Assembly: GCA_950097015.1 (NCBI GenBank)
Contig: CATNEN010000029.1
Span: forward strand, 5,289,501 to 5,353,500
DNA from: Macrostomum hystrix
Lineage: Eukaryota; Platyhelminthes; Macrostomidae
Length of the DNA stretch: 64,000 bases
Direction: 5' to 3'
Shown in pieces: positions 11,025 to 22,499 of this stretch. The notes below the pieces were generated by a model. The model ran no database searches, was not told the DNA's origin, and saw only the letters and a list, made by a program, of their open reading frames with translations. Both the position numbers and the translations under genes were made by a program. The first letter of the stretch is position 1. Each line of letters starts with the position of its first letter.

Positions 11025-12555
11025 TCATCTCTTCCCTGTCTCATATTTCCACTATCTCCTCTTTCCCCTGTCTCATCTCTCCCGTGTCTCCCGTCTCTCT
11101 CCCGTGTCATCTCTCCCGTGTCTCATCTCTCCCGTGGCTCATCTCGTCCCTGTCTTATCTCTCCCGTGTCTCATCTCTCACTTGTCTCATCTCTCCCCTG
11201 TCTCATCTCTCACGTGTCTCATCTCTCCTGTGTGTCATCTCTCCCGTGTCTCATCTCTCCCCTGTCTCATCTCTCTAGTGTCTCCCGTCTCTCTCCCGTG
11301 TCATCTCTTCCTGTCTCCTCTCTTCTCTGTCTCATTTATCCCATTTCTCATCTCATATCATCTCTGACTAGTCCCTCCCCCTGTCTCTTCTATCCCATGC
11401 CTCATCTCTCATATGTCTCATCTCTCCCCTGACTCATCTCTCCCCTGTCTCATCTCTCCCCTGACTCATCTCTCCCCTGTCTCATCTCTCCCCTGTCTCA
11501 TCTCTCCCGTGTAATCTCTCCCCTGTCTCATCTCTCCCCTGACTCATCTCTCCCCTGTCTCATCTCTCCCCTGTCTCATCTCTCCCGTGTAATCTCTCCC
11601 GTGTCTCATCTCTCACTTGTCTCATCTCTCCCCTGTCTCATCTCTCACGTGTCTCATCTCTCCTGTGTGTCATCTCTCCCGTGTCTCATCTCTCCCCTGT
11701 CTCATCTCTCTAGTGTCTCCCGTCTCTCTCCCGTGTCATCTCTTCCTGTCTCCTCTCTTCTCTGTCTCATTTATCCCATGTCTCATCTCATATCATGTCT
11801 GACTAGTCCCCCCCTGTCTATTCTATCCCATGCCTCATCTCTCATGTGTCTAATCTCTCCCCTGTCTCATCTCTCCCCTGACTCATCTCTCCCCTGTCTC
11901 ATCTCTCCCCTGTCTCATCTCTCCCGTGTAATCTCTCCCCTGTCTCATCTCTCCCCTGTCTCATATCTCCCCCGTCTCCTCTCTCCCCTGTCTCATCTCT
12001 CTAGTGTCTCCCGTCTCTCTCCCGTGTCATCTCTTCTTGTCTCCTCTCTTCTCTGTCTCATTTATCCCATTTCTCATCTCATATCATCTCTGACTAGTCC
12101 CTCCCCCTGTCTCTTCTATCCCATGCCTCATCTCTCATATGTCTCATCTCTCCCCTGTCTCATCTCTCCCCTGACTCATCTCTCCCCTGTCTCATCTCTC
12201 ACGTGTCTCATCTCTCCCGTGTGACATCTCTCCCCTGTCTCATCTCTCCCGTGTAATCTCTCCCCTGTCTCATATCTCCCCCGTCTTATCTCTCCCCTGT
12301 CTCATCTCTCCCGTGTCTCCCGTCTCTCTCCCGTGTCATCTCTTCTTGTCTCCTCTCTTCTCTGTCTCAATTATCCCATTTCTCATCTCATATCATCTCT
12401 GACTAGTCCCTCCCCTGTCTCGTCTATCCCATGCCTCATCTCTCATGTGTCTCATCTCTCTCCTGTCTCATCTCTCCAATGTCTCCTCCCTTCACTGTCT
12501 TATCTCTTATATGCCTCATCTATCCTGTGTCTCATCTCACCTCTTTTTCATATTC
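11025..12555. repeat. C/T-rich minisatellite based on a 16-bp unit, with higher-order structure
   Basis: Basic unit ctctcccctgtctcat and variants (ccgtg, cacgtg, ctgactcat). A longer composite block containing tagtgtctcccgtctctctc and then gactagtccc recurs near 11273, 11705, 11995 and 12310, so parts of the array were duplicated as multi-unit blocks. Pyrimidine-rich on the plus strand. Open frames here are by-products of the repeat. Confidence 0.95.
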
Positions 12556-13544
12556 CTACAGTCAATGCGGCTCGCTGTCGTCTTTTAGGTTCTCTCCGTG
12601 ACCCGCACGCTAATAAGTTTGCCGATCCCTGCTATAGATGCAAATGGCCGCTTACCGCAATTCAGTCCACGGACTGTGCAATCCGAATTTCTACCCCAGT
12701 TAATATCGTTATCAAATTTTACACCTGGCCCTCATGGTAGGTAAATATTGACTACACATACTTATAAAAGTACTCTGTCCGCTGTAGCGCCCCAAATAGA
12801 CGTGAATTCGAACCCAAGAACCTTCTAGCGAAACTCCCGAGGCCTCATTAATTGGTCAATCAGATATTCAAATTTTCCCCTGTTATCTCGCGATTGGTCA
12901 TACTTCAGTGAGTGGTGTGATTTCAGGCAGCATAATGGTCACTTACCCAGCGGAGTCTCCGATCTCTTCTGCCGCTGCCCAGCAGCGTGGACTTTGTTGT
13001 CACCCTCGGCTCTATAGTACATTTTATTGATCGCTTGTCAGTGTCTGGTATTAGCGATAAATTCGAAGTTAGATTAGGCTGCACGAAGCTCTCGTTCGTG
13101 TCCTGAAGGTTTAGACCATAGACTATCGGTCTCGTGTACTTTGACAATTTATAGTAGGTATTGAGTCTTTCGAGCAAATGTGCAAGACGTTCTAAAAAGT
13201 GTATCGCATTGTCCATCGTTGTCCTGCTTTGTTCGAAATTGGGGAAAAAAATAATTGTGAGTCAAGGGGGCATTCCCCCCATTGGTATAAAAACGGGCGG
13301 CAAAATTGGTGTGTTAAGTTGGACATAATGGAGGGGGTTGGCGGTGAGATAACAAGATAGTGCGCGACTGAGGGTAGGAGAGGAGGCTAGAAGGTGAGCG
13401 GTGGACCAATCAGAAGGCAGAAAAGGAGAGAGATCAAGGTCAGAGTTAAAGAACCAGACAGAATTACAGACAAAAATACTCCAAAACTCCGAAAATGCTC
13501 TGTCGGAAACATAGGGAAACTTGGTCAATGTCTTTGAACACAAA
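12556..13544. other. Unassigned sequence with weak ORFs and a tRNA-like B box
   Basis: A minus-strand frame at 12923-13216 (97 codons) and another at 13262-13543 (93 codons) are open but match nothing I recognise. Near 12815-12830 the minus strand has ggttcgaattc, a B-box-like motif, suggesting an old tRNA-derived repeat. No firm call. Confidence 0.3.
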
Positions 13545-13795
13545 GAGGTTGTAGCCTAGTCGTTAGGGCGTCGGACTCACGACTTGAAGATCGGGGCTTC
13601 GATTCCCGACTCCACTGAACCAATTTGTGTCCTTTAGCATGACACGTAACTCTGCATTGCTTCAGTTCACCCAGCTGTTGAATGGGTACCAGCATTAGCT
13701 GGGATAATTGAAGGTGGGTGTGGCGTCCCCCCAGTCCATGGACTGAACAGCTGTACGCCGTATTCAGATGCGCCGCGCAAGTAATAAATTGACAA
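13545..13795 (+). repeat. SINE family A (tRNA-derived), copy 1
   Basis: tRNA-like head with A box (TAGCCTAGTCGTTAGGGCGT) and B box-like ggcttcgattcccgac, then a body starting caatttgtgtcctttagca and containing cagctgttgaatgggtacc and agtccatggactgaacagct. The same order appears at 53455 (plus), 25083 (minus) and in partial copies. The 3' end is truncated relative to the 53455 copy. Confidence 0.85.
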
Positions 13796-14013
13796 CGTGC
13801 TCTCGCGTACAGAATTGCACTAAATGAAAAGTAATAATATTTTTTAGCAGCGGAGCTCTCACATTTTCTTCCTTAAGGGAGTCTTTCGCAAATATAAGCA
13901 GCAATAGAAAAATATATACAAATAGCAATAGAAAACATTATGAGCGAATAGTATACCAGCAGCGAAATACATATGAAAATTCAGATTGTCAGTCACTAGC
14001 GCAAAATCATTGA

Positions 14014-15062
14014 TCAGTCAATTTCAAGCTGCAACCTGTCTGGCCGATTCCGAATCCGCTCGGGGTAGCGCCTCACCGAGCTGCCCGGCGGCTCAGTAGC
14101 CGCTGCCGTTTCCACTGACGCAGAGTCCGGAGCATCTGAAATCCCGCTAGCCGCATTCGATACCACTGGCGCCCGGTCTGTTCCAGGCTCGACCTCAGGT
14201 TGCACTGATGCGATCGATGGTGCGGCTGCACGAGCTGAGCACCGCGGACTGGAGTCGATGGTGGCAGACGGTATGGTCGGCTCAGACAGCATCTGGTCGA
14301 TGTGGCGGCGTACGATGCCGTCGCCGACCTGGACATCATAGTTGCGCTGGGCCGCATAAACCACGGTACCGGACGCCCAGCCGGCGTCCTCGCCGAAGCC
14401 CTTGACTCGAGCCCTGTCGCCGATCTCGAACCCGGTCCACCACTGACGGCCGCGGGAGGTCCAACCTGGAGCGCAGCCGGCGCCCGAATAGCAGCTCGCT
14501 GGGAGACACGCCGGTTGTTGAATGCGGCGTGATTCGGTATGCGAACATGAAGTTTTGCAGCGCCGCAGCAGAGTGACCGGACTTTCTGATGTGCACCTTC
14601 AGCGTTGGGACGAACCGCTCGGCTTGGCCGTTGGTTGCCGGATGATATGGCGCCGATGTTATCTGTCGAATACCGTTGCGGCTGGCGAATTCAGAGAACT
14701 CCTTTGACGAGAACTGTGGACCGTTATCGGAGACTAGTATGAGAGGTAGGCCCAGGTGGCTGAAGACGTCTCGCAGATGAGCGATGGTGCTACCGGCTGA
14801 GGTGTCAGTCATCTGTCAAACCTCTAGCCACTTGCTGTGCGCGTCGATGATAATCAGATAGACTCGACCGTCGACAGGGCCGGCGAAATCGACGTGAACC
14901 TTGATGCGTTGGAGTGCGTTGGAGCCTTGATCGGATCAGCCTGATGAGCTTTGCAGGTTTCGCATGTTCGCGCCAGCTGCTAAAAGCTAGCTGATAATGC
15001 ACATGGGCTCTCGCTGTTAAAGAGTGAGAAACCTTAATAAAATGGCCAGCAGGGGAGCTCAA
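14014..15062 (-). mobile_element. Ty3/gypsy-type LTR retrotransposon integrase fragment, broken
   Basis: Minus-strand frames show, in order, a CxxCKAHQADP half of the integrase zinc finger (about 14950), a catalytic-core start with an IIIDAHSKWLEV-type segment (about 14840), an in-frame stop near 14818, then a long frame (14336-14812) with LILVSDNGPQFSS and NGQAER, the conserved Asp and Glu regions of the DDE core. A C-terminal Arg/Pro-rich stretch in a shifted frame follows (14014-14364). No reverse transcriptase, protease or LTR is recognisable next to it. This is a 5'-truncated, frameshifted relic. Confidence 0.85.
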
Positions 15063-15750
15063 AATGGGGTATAGGCTTAAAACGAAGACTTTTTGAGTGA
15101 GAATAGACTACTTCAAAGGAAGATGCGAGAAATGCAGCAAGATTTTTATCTTAGTGCTTAAAAATAAGAAAGACCGCTTCATGTCATTATTTTTTATTGC
15201 TTCAGGAAATATATTTATAGAGACTCAGTCATTTTCCAGTTGGGACTAAAAATTTTTGAATCACAACCAAAGTATTCATTCACATTCACATTCACATTTA
15301 TCGCTTGAAATTCATGTACATTTTTTTAAATACATTGCATTTACATGTAGCTAAGCTAAATCGACCTAATTTAGTTAGCTCACTTTGCTAAGCAAAAAAG
15401 GTAGCACTACTTATAATAGTATTTTGAGATAGTGTCTCGATTAATTTTTAAGATTAAGTAAAAATCAACTTTGCAACGGACTGCTCTATTTAGGGAAGGA
15501 AGTTGTCAAGGATCAAAGTAGATCACGGAGTAGAGCAGACGCTGGCAAGGCCAATAAAAACAACAAGTTTCGCAGCCTCATTATATTGTGCGCCAGGTTG
15601 TGTGCCATCTGTTGCTGTTGGCGCCTCTGGCTGATACCTGTGATATGTGGGGGTAAGGGCGTGTTGGATTGTTACAGACATGCAATTTCATTCATTTCAG
15701 ATCTAATGGATCTTGTCAAAACCAATCGCCAAATCAAACAACAAAATACC
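15063..15750. other. Intergenic sequence with a short ttcaca repeat
   Basis: AT-rich and noncoding. A short microsatellite (attcacattcacattcacat) lies near 15280-15300. Nothing else recognised. Confidence 0.4.
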
Positions 15751-16085
15751 GGGGGTCGGGTCAGTGGCAGAGCGGTTAACGCATTCGCCTCTCGCACCAA
15801 GGTCCCTGAGCTCGATTCCGCAGCGAGGCCACATTCATTTGGGTTGCAGCCGCGGAGAGAAGGCTTGAGTGCTTGTCGTTTAATTTACAGTCTTGAGGGC
15901 CAACCTCCAAGGCACAGTGCGAGTGTACACTGTCTGACGATTAGAAGGTCAAGGCAGTTGTATACACCTGTGTGAGCGTGTGCCTGCGTACAGTATCTGT
16001 GTGCGTGTGTGCTCAGGAGTCAGCGGAATGGGCAGAATTTCGGTGGTAATAATTGCACCCTCCTGCGATTATTTTTATTATTAAT
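15751..16085 (+). repeat. SINE family B (serine-tRNA-like), near full-length copy
   Basis: Head with an excellent A box (AGTGGCAGAGCGGTTAACGC) and a B box-like GAGCTCGATTCC. The body runs through ccacattcatttgg, gcggagagaaggcttg, cttgagggccaacctccaag, a GTGT-rich stretch and ggaatgggcagaatt, ending in a T/A-rich tail (attatttttattatt). Related copies sit at 16672, 24411, 28835 (minus), 56450, 58085 (minus) and 63283. Confidence 0.9.
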
Positions 16086-16260
16086 CAACAACAATATACC
16101 TCTTGCGATCAGCAGGAGTGCATTTTAGGCACAGTTAGGAGTTGTTTAAAAAAACAATAAATATATGCTTTTCACAGATAAAGCTCGACAGAAATCGATA
16201 AAGCTATGAAAAGGAAACTAGTATCAAAAGATGAGCCTTTGATTCGCCGCCAATCGGAGC

Positions 16261-18888
16261 CTACTTTCCCGCCCTTCTACTCCTAGTGGTCCTTGGCACC
16301 AATGTATAGTGCTGGTACCCTGCACTCGTACCAGTCACTGTGAGCGAGTGCACGGCTGCCACGGGCGGGACAGTCAAGCAGCAGGCCCAGTCGCCGCGGT
16401 GCTCCAGCCCCACGGCAGCGATGGTCAGCACGCTTGTCAGGGTGCAGCCTCTGTCGCTGCTCCAACTTTCGGCGATGTCCACTCCAGGTTTGCGCGCGTC
16501 CGCTCCGCGGTGACGCCACACCAAGTTGCCATGGTTACTACTGGCAGTTGACAGCTTAGCTGTGCACGTGAATGACAGGTACTGTTTGCCAAGCCGAGCT
16601 ACAGACGGCCCACTGATGATAACTGTGGCTGAGAACAATGAGAAAGTTAGGATTGGTAGTGTATCCAATTGTAGCAGCGAGGTTCCTGAGCTCGAATCCG
16701 CAGGGAGACCACATTCATTTGGAGTGCAGACGCGGAGAAAAGGCTTGCTTGCCACCGCATAGTGAGAGTGTACACTTGCCTGACGATGAAAAAGTCAGCG
16801 CAGAGGTACACACCCCTGTGTGTGAGTGTGTGCCTGCGTTCGTATGCGTGTGCTTGTGTGTGCTCAGGGTTAGCCTGTCGCCAAATGATGCTCTATCTCT
16901 TACACGATTCATGAGGGGTATGCGATCAAGTGGCTCAGCCGCGAGGTCTGGAGATTGAATCTCAGTCCGAGGGAAACATTAAGAAAAATAAATTACAAGA
17001 CTGGAACTTCAGCTCTTGGGGTGTTCAACTCTTCAACTCAGTTTGTTGATTAGAATTCTCGCTTAATTGAGTTAAAAGGTCATGCTGGAAAAAAACTCAC
17101 CGTTTAGTTTTTTATGCCTGCCAACGGTCACTTCCGAGCCAGTGATTTCGCCTGTCTCTGCCATTAGGATGAAAGCAGATACTTAACAGAGACTAGCATT
17201 TATTAACTATAGAGTATGGTGCTCGATTGAGCCACCACCTAAGTCTGTTCCGTGCACTAACCTGTGACAATCAGCGAGAACTCGGCGATCATTAGCCGGG
17301 CGCTGCCGCCGCTCACCTGGCAAAGATAGCGGCCTGTGTCGCTAGTTTGGGCTCGTCGAATCACCAGGCGCCACTCGTCATTGGCTGCGTCGGCGTCCAG
17401 AGCGATGCGACGGTCTGGCGTGAAGACGGCCCGACCCACCGTCAGGGGTATGTCAGCGCCATCGTTCTTCATCCAGGTCACCTGGCAATGGTCCAGCCAG
17501 AATGTTTTTCCAGCAAGTCTTGCTTAGGGCAAATAAATCGCGAACGGCCTGATACAAAACCCGCTCTGACTGAGCGCGACAAGGACCTACTACTTTTAGT
17601 GGTGCTTGACAAATGAACGCGTGACTTTTCAGTTTCCGATTCCGAACACGATCGATCAGGATTCTCTTGATCGAGATTCTCCGATTCCGGAGAAGTTTCG
17701 TAATTAACTGGGAATCCTGAGAGAGTGCAGGGAAAATCCGTGGAGAGTCCATGGAAAATCTTTGGAAATTCCATGGAAATTCCATGGAGAAGTTCATTGA
17801 GAAACTCAAAAAATATTGTTTCCCTAAAATTTTAGTGCTAATGTTTAGCCATGGGTCGCTCTTGGCTGAATCAGCCAACTCACCATCCGATCACCGAGGT
17901 TGCGCACAACGCACCGCAGCACGGCCATCTCCAGCTCCTGACAAATCAGACTGGTTGACATTGAGTCTGCAAAGCAAGTGTGCTTGCTGCCCGGAGTGCA
18001 GTGTGGCCACGACTGGCTGCCTGCAGTCGCTGGGAATTTTACGGGAGTTTAAGAGAGACTTTTCAGAGTTTCAGAGTCTCCGAGTAGGGCTTGAGAAACT
18101 CGAAATTCTGGCAAGTGGCCTTAGGGCTCTTTACCGCATGAAATTGTTAATGCGCGAAGTAATTCAAGGTCAAATAAGCCTGTTCTGATTTTTAATCCTT
18201 TTCGACATTCGCCTGTCTGAGTACAGAGTGCTCGCTATTCCGTGGCTTATCCGAGTTAGACCTATTTCGAAGAAAATTGATCCCAAGAGGTGGGAAGTCT
18301 GTGTGAGAAATCCTGTTGCTGGCGGATTATGCCGGATGTGAGCTCGCGGGAACCGAAGAGCTCTCAGTGGAGAGCTGTCCGGAGTCGCCGTGAAGCCGCT
18401 CTACAGATAGTAAGAATCCTTACAAAAGCAGCAGATGTTAGCGCAGGGCTGACACGTTCAGCCGAGCAGAGATTGTGTTGCGTGTGTGTTTGCTGACCCA
18501 CCCGATTTCCCGGATCCCGCTTGTCCCGACCCGGAAGTTGTTTCTCATTGTGGAGTCGCTCTGCGGTGGTCCTTACTGCTGCGTTTTTGGTTCAGGTAGA
18601 CATCCGCCTATTTTAGTCTTCAATGGAGAAGGCAATGTTTACTGACGACGCATGAAATGAAAGGAGAAAGTATGGATTTCTTCTAGGAAGATAAATTAAC
18701 TACACAGAGTATGATTAAGCTGCTTAAAAAGTCTTTAGTTGGAACTCTCTAAACCCTCTAGTCAGAAATTCATTTATAAATCCACCAAGTCACTTGATGA
18801 AAACTAAAAGAATGTTTGAGCAAATATAATCTTTACCTGCAATCGATATAAAATGAAAAGCGACCTGGAACAGCCGTAGACTGGGCAT
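16261..18888 (-). CDS. Predicted secreted protein with two immunoglobulin domains, five exons
   Basis: Exons deduced from splice sites and phase: 18837-18888, 17884-17966, 17262-17481, 17101-17151 and 16261-16628; together 774 nt, 257 residues, with no frame break. Exon 1 starts MPSLRLFQVAFHFISIA, a plausible signal peptide. Exons 2-3 form Ig domain 1: first Cys in VLRCVVRNLGDRM, Trp in VTWMKNDG and the tyrosine corner with second Cys in DTGRYLCQV. Exon 4 (51 nt) is a short linker. Exon 5 holds Ig domain 2 (YLSFTCTAKL, LVWRHRG, EHRGDWACCL) and a basic tail ending RSRRAGK with no TM segment. Domain 1 resembles lachesin/IgLON-type I-set domains, which act in cell adhesion. The first exon is the least certain. 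A GPI anchor is unlikely because the tail is not hydrophobic. Confidence 0.75.
16672..16965 (+). repeat. SINE family B copy plus a second tRNA-like head, in an intron of the Ig gene
   Basis: Body of family B from the B box (gagctcgaatccgc) through ggagaaaaggcttg and a GTGT-rich part to about 16870. Around 16920-16970 another tRNA-like head begins (agtggctcagccg, gattgaatctcagtcc). Lies between Ig-gene exons 4 and 5. Confidence 0.75.
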
Positions 18889-21190
18889 TGGCGATGTGGA
18901 AGTGCCACTCTCAATAACTACTAAATAAGATACCTTATTAAATGTATATATTCGTTACTTTTTGTAGTCCTTGACTACCCTATTGTGATGCTTCACAAAG
19001 AGGGATCTTTCTGGAGGTATGAGCTCAAACGAATTCTAAAATTCCACTGCTCTGGAAAATGTATGGCTCTGATGGCACAATTTCTTGACCAATCACAACT
19101 TGAGCAGTCTGCAGGCTTCACTTATTGGCTGGGATAGGATATGGTGGACGTCGACAAACCCCACTCTGACAAGAATTATCTGTGCTGCAATTAATTCAAG
19201 TGAATGTGGCCTCGCCCTGGATTCGAGCGCAGGTACCTTGACGCAATAGTCGGACGCTTAACAGTAACAAGACCAGGGGGCTATTTCAAATACGGCTTTT
19301 TTCTGCATCTCCCAATAAAATCGGTCATTCTCCTTGGGAGTTATCGTTAAGTAGGCAGTGGGTATTTGAAGCAACCACGCGGTATCTCAGGGACAATTGC
19401 CTTGGTCTTGTACTGCTAAACCCTGCATTATCACAAACCAAAGTACGAGTTTTATTTGAGGCGAGTGATTGTCTTAGGGGCTTGTGGACCAATTCGTCTT
19501 CTCGAGGGTCAACCGCCCAAAGCGTAGTAATAGAGTACAATGTCTGATGATAAGCAAATCAGTGCAGACGCACACACCAGTGTTAGAGTGCCTCGGGTTA
19601 GGAGTAAGCAGGATGGCCTCCTCGCCGAATATTATTTTTGTTATTAATAAGGCCAAGGGCTTAATTAATTATGTATCACCAAAACAATTTTCTTGGTGTT
19701 GTTTTTAATTTTGCGAAACATAATGGAAGGGGTAAAGAGGAACTAAAGTCACCAAGAGCTCTTACAGTGCTACTTAAAGTAGCATACTCTGATTCTTAAA
19801 AGTCAAAAGAAATTGTTCTCTCGTCTGCATCAAAACTGTTCCGTCGTTTCTAGCGGCTCTTTGGAAGGCGTCGAACCCCTCAACCCCTTCAAGCCTCGGG
19901 CCTCGCTGCAGTGGCGGCTCTAATTGCTAGGAATTTCTGACAAATCTTGGGTAGGCCACTTAGCTACTGAGAGAACCTGACTCTTCACCAGTGACGCCAC
20001 TGCAGTCCGCTGGGTCTCAATCAGCTTTCTCACAATAGTATCATGCTGGCGGATTTCCTGTTGCAGTCATTTTCACTGTAGTTATTCTCAGCGCGTTTCA
20101 AGTTCAGGCCTAAAAAGGCAGCTTTTAACTCTAGATTCAATTTTTCAGCTTTTAAAATTATTCTATCAAAATGACTAGCTCGTAGCTGAATAAATTGAAG
20201 CCTACTTAATTACTATTTTGTCTGCCAGACCTCCTCTGGAATGACTGGAAATGACTAAGACAGTCGGAGGGTGAATGTGAAGGATAGGATGCACTAGTAC
20301 TATTCGGCTAGTTAAAAAAGCGGCTGTTAAAGAAGGATAAAAGGATTCAAGAGTGTTGACACTGGCACTTTAAAGTCTGAACATAATCGACATGATCATG
20401 AGAAACTGATCATAGAGACAGAGACGAGACAGGGGAGACAGAGAGGATATTGTGGATAGAGGTTGTCTAGCCGATATGCTTCGAAAAAAGCAATAATTAA
20501 TTGCTATTCTACTGGGGAAGCACGGGTTGAGACAGAGAGAGAGCCGCGGTCGAATTTTGGGATCAGTTTGTTTGTCCGAAGTGACCCCACCTCCACGCTG
20601 CTAACAGGGTGCGGGCGGGAAGGTGGGCAAAGCGGGGGCGGAGGACGTTCGGAATATTTAAAAATTCGTTTCCTATGGATACCAGCAGTGGTTGCGACAG
20701 CCGAATGCCATATAAATCTGATTGCAATGATGGATGGAAACGGAGTGTGGATAAATTTCGCTAAAGCAGGCGGCACAGCAGAATGGCAAACTGATTCACG
20801 TCACTGCGAACCTGTCGGTCCCGTGCTACTCTCTGCTCGGAAACGATAAAACTAATTTCTCTGTCCCAGTCGATCCGGAAAGGCGATTGCTTGCTCTCTG
20901 ACCCTGATGCATTCGCTGCACTTTGTGCGATCTTACAATTCTAACTTGATGAAAAACTTGATTATTCATTACAGTAAAAGCACATGCGGTACATCTTCGA
21001 TTAGCTCCTTGTTTAAGAAATTAAAAGTAAACAAAGACGATTCAGGTTGTCAGAAATTACAAGCATTGCGTGCATTTAGACACTGAGGCTTGTTTCTAGG
21101 AAGGACGTAGCGAATTACACGGAATATCAAAGTAGAAGTCTGATGTATCTAAACTAAAAAATACGGCTAATAGCGAAATTCCGCTAGACC
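18889..21190. other. Intergenic sequence with SINE scraps
   Basis: 19195-19295 is a minus-strand family B head fragment (gaatgtggcctcgcc, ggattcgagc) and 19495-19610 a plus-strand body fragment. 19320-19370 holds one copy of a dispersed ~45-bp repeat (see 29994 and 48433). A 128-codon frame at 20463-20849 has no recognisable domain and is not called. Confidence 0.5.
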
Positions 21191-21196
21191 AGCCAG

Positions 21197-22456
21197 TCAC
21201 AGAGAGACGCTGACTTCTTCCAGCCCGCCAGCAGCCGTCACGGAGTTGCTCTCACCACCAGGCTGGCAGAGTGCCTCAGCCTGACGATTCTGCTGCACCG
21301 TCCGCAGCCGCAACAGTTGCTGATGCTGCAGCTGCTGCGATGGCGTAGCAAGTGGATGACGTCTCCGCCCGCGGCAGCCGAGCAGTCGCATGAAGGCACG
21401 GCGGAAATCGCGCATGGAGTGCGCGTAGATGGCCGGGTTCACAGCGCTGTTGCAGTAGCCCAGCCACGTCACCACGGCCAGCAGCAGCTTCTCGTACTGG
21501 CCGAGGCCGCCTGGCCCGCTCAGGGCCGACAGCGAGCTGCAGACAAAGAACGGCAGCCAGCAGGCGATGAAGACGCCCATCACAATGCCCAGTGTTTTTG
21601 CGGCGCGGCGCTCACGCGAGAAGCGGGCGAATTGCTTACGGCGCGAGGCCGGCAAGCCGCTGCGCCCGTCGTTGAACTGATTCTGCTCCTGGCCGTCAGC
21701 GACACCTTCCTGCTCATCAGCGGGCGTCAAGCCGCCGCCTCCGCCGCCTCGGTGAATGCGCAGCACCACGGTGGCCTGGGTGCCATGACCGCGCAGGACT
21801 TTCGCGCCTTCACGCCAGCTGCGAACTAGCCGGGCCGCGGTGCGGTAGATCTTGCAGTACACGAACACCATCACTAGCAGGGGCGCGTAGAAGGACACCA
21901 GCGAGGAGCAGATCAGGTAGGCCGGATCGCTGGTGAAGCTGCAGACGCTGGGCAAGCGGCTAGTCGGACTGGTCGAACGCCACCAGGCGATGGCGGGAAA
22001 GCTGATGAGGCTGGAACAGAGCCAAACAGCGGCAATCATCAATAGACAACGTCGCTTTGTGACCCTGGACGGATAGCGCATGGGGTTCTGCACTGCCCAG
22101 TAGCGCTCCAGCGCAATCATGCACAGGTTCAGAATGCTGGCCGTGGAGCTTAGGACGTCGAACGCGTGCCAGAGGTCGCACCAGACGGGGCCAAACAGCC
22201 AGCGCTCGCGAGTTGCCTGGGCGATGGCGGCGAACGGCATGACAACGGCGCCCATCAGCAGGTCGGCGGTGGCCAGCGACACGATCAGGTAGTTTGTCAC
22301 GGTGCGTAGGCAGGGCTCCCGCAGGACGGCCAGGATCACCAGGCAGTTGCCAAGCACCGTGACGCAGGCCAGCAGGCTTAGTAAACAACCAATCAGAGCG
22401 TCCTGCGGCTGCACTTCCGGGGACAGGGCGCTGTAGTTCATTTCAATCATTCCCAT
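21197..22456 (-). CDS. Class A amine GPCR, dopamine-receptor-like, single coding exon
   Basis: Seven-helix receptor of 419 residues from ATG 22456; the frame is open further to a GTG at 22492, so the first ATG was chosen. Seen: NYS glycosylation site (N7), VLGNCLV in TM1, LATADLL (Asp65) in TM2, Cys93, Asp100 in TM3 (the amine-binding Asp3.32 in WHAFDVLSS), ERY (117-119), three TM5 serines in CSSLVSFYAP at the catecholamine-contact positions, CWLPFF in TM6 and NPAIY in TM7. LISFPAIAWWR in TM4 is close to the corresponding segment of insect Dop1R2-type dopamine receptors. The third loop is about 90 residues and Gly/Gln/Arg-rich, and the C-tail is Gln-rich. Octopamine or tyramine receptors remain possible. 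A noncoding 5' exon cannot be excluded. Confidence 0.9.
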   Translation of the reverse strand: MGMIEMNYSALSPEVQPQDALIGCLLSLLACVTVLGNCLVILAVLREPCLRTVTNYLIVSLATADLLMGAVVMPFAAIAQATRERWLFGPVWCDLWHAFDVLSSTASILNLCMIALERYWAVQNPMRYPSRVTKRRCLLMIAAVWLCSSLISFPAIAWWRSTSPTSRLPSVCSFTSDPAYLICSSLVSFYAPLLVMVFVYCKIYRTAARLVRSWREGAKVLRGHGTQATVVLRIHRGGGGGGLTPADEQEGVADGQEQNQFNDGRSGLPASRRKQFARFSRERRAAKTLGIVMGVFIACWLPFFVCSSLSALSGPGGLGQYEKLLLAVVTWLGYCNSAVNPAIYAHSMRDFRRAFMRLLGCRGRRRHPLATPSQQLQHQQLLRLRTVQQNRQAEALCQPGGESNSVTAAGGLEEVSVSL

Positions 22457-22499
22457 CAAAATTGGACGTAAAAACAATGCTATTTCTCGCACTCTGTTT

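Noticed and set aside
15751-15830. Functional serine tRNA gene
   Set aside because: A and B boxes are present but no complete cloverleaf can be folded by eye and the same head recurs with a SINE body.
20463-20849. 128-codon plus-strand frame
   Set aside because: No domain, ends abruptly, and overlaps a purine-rich low-complexity stretch.
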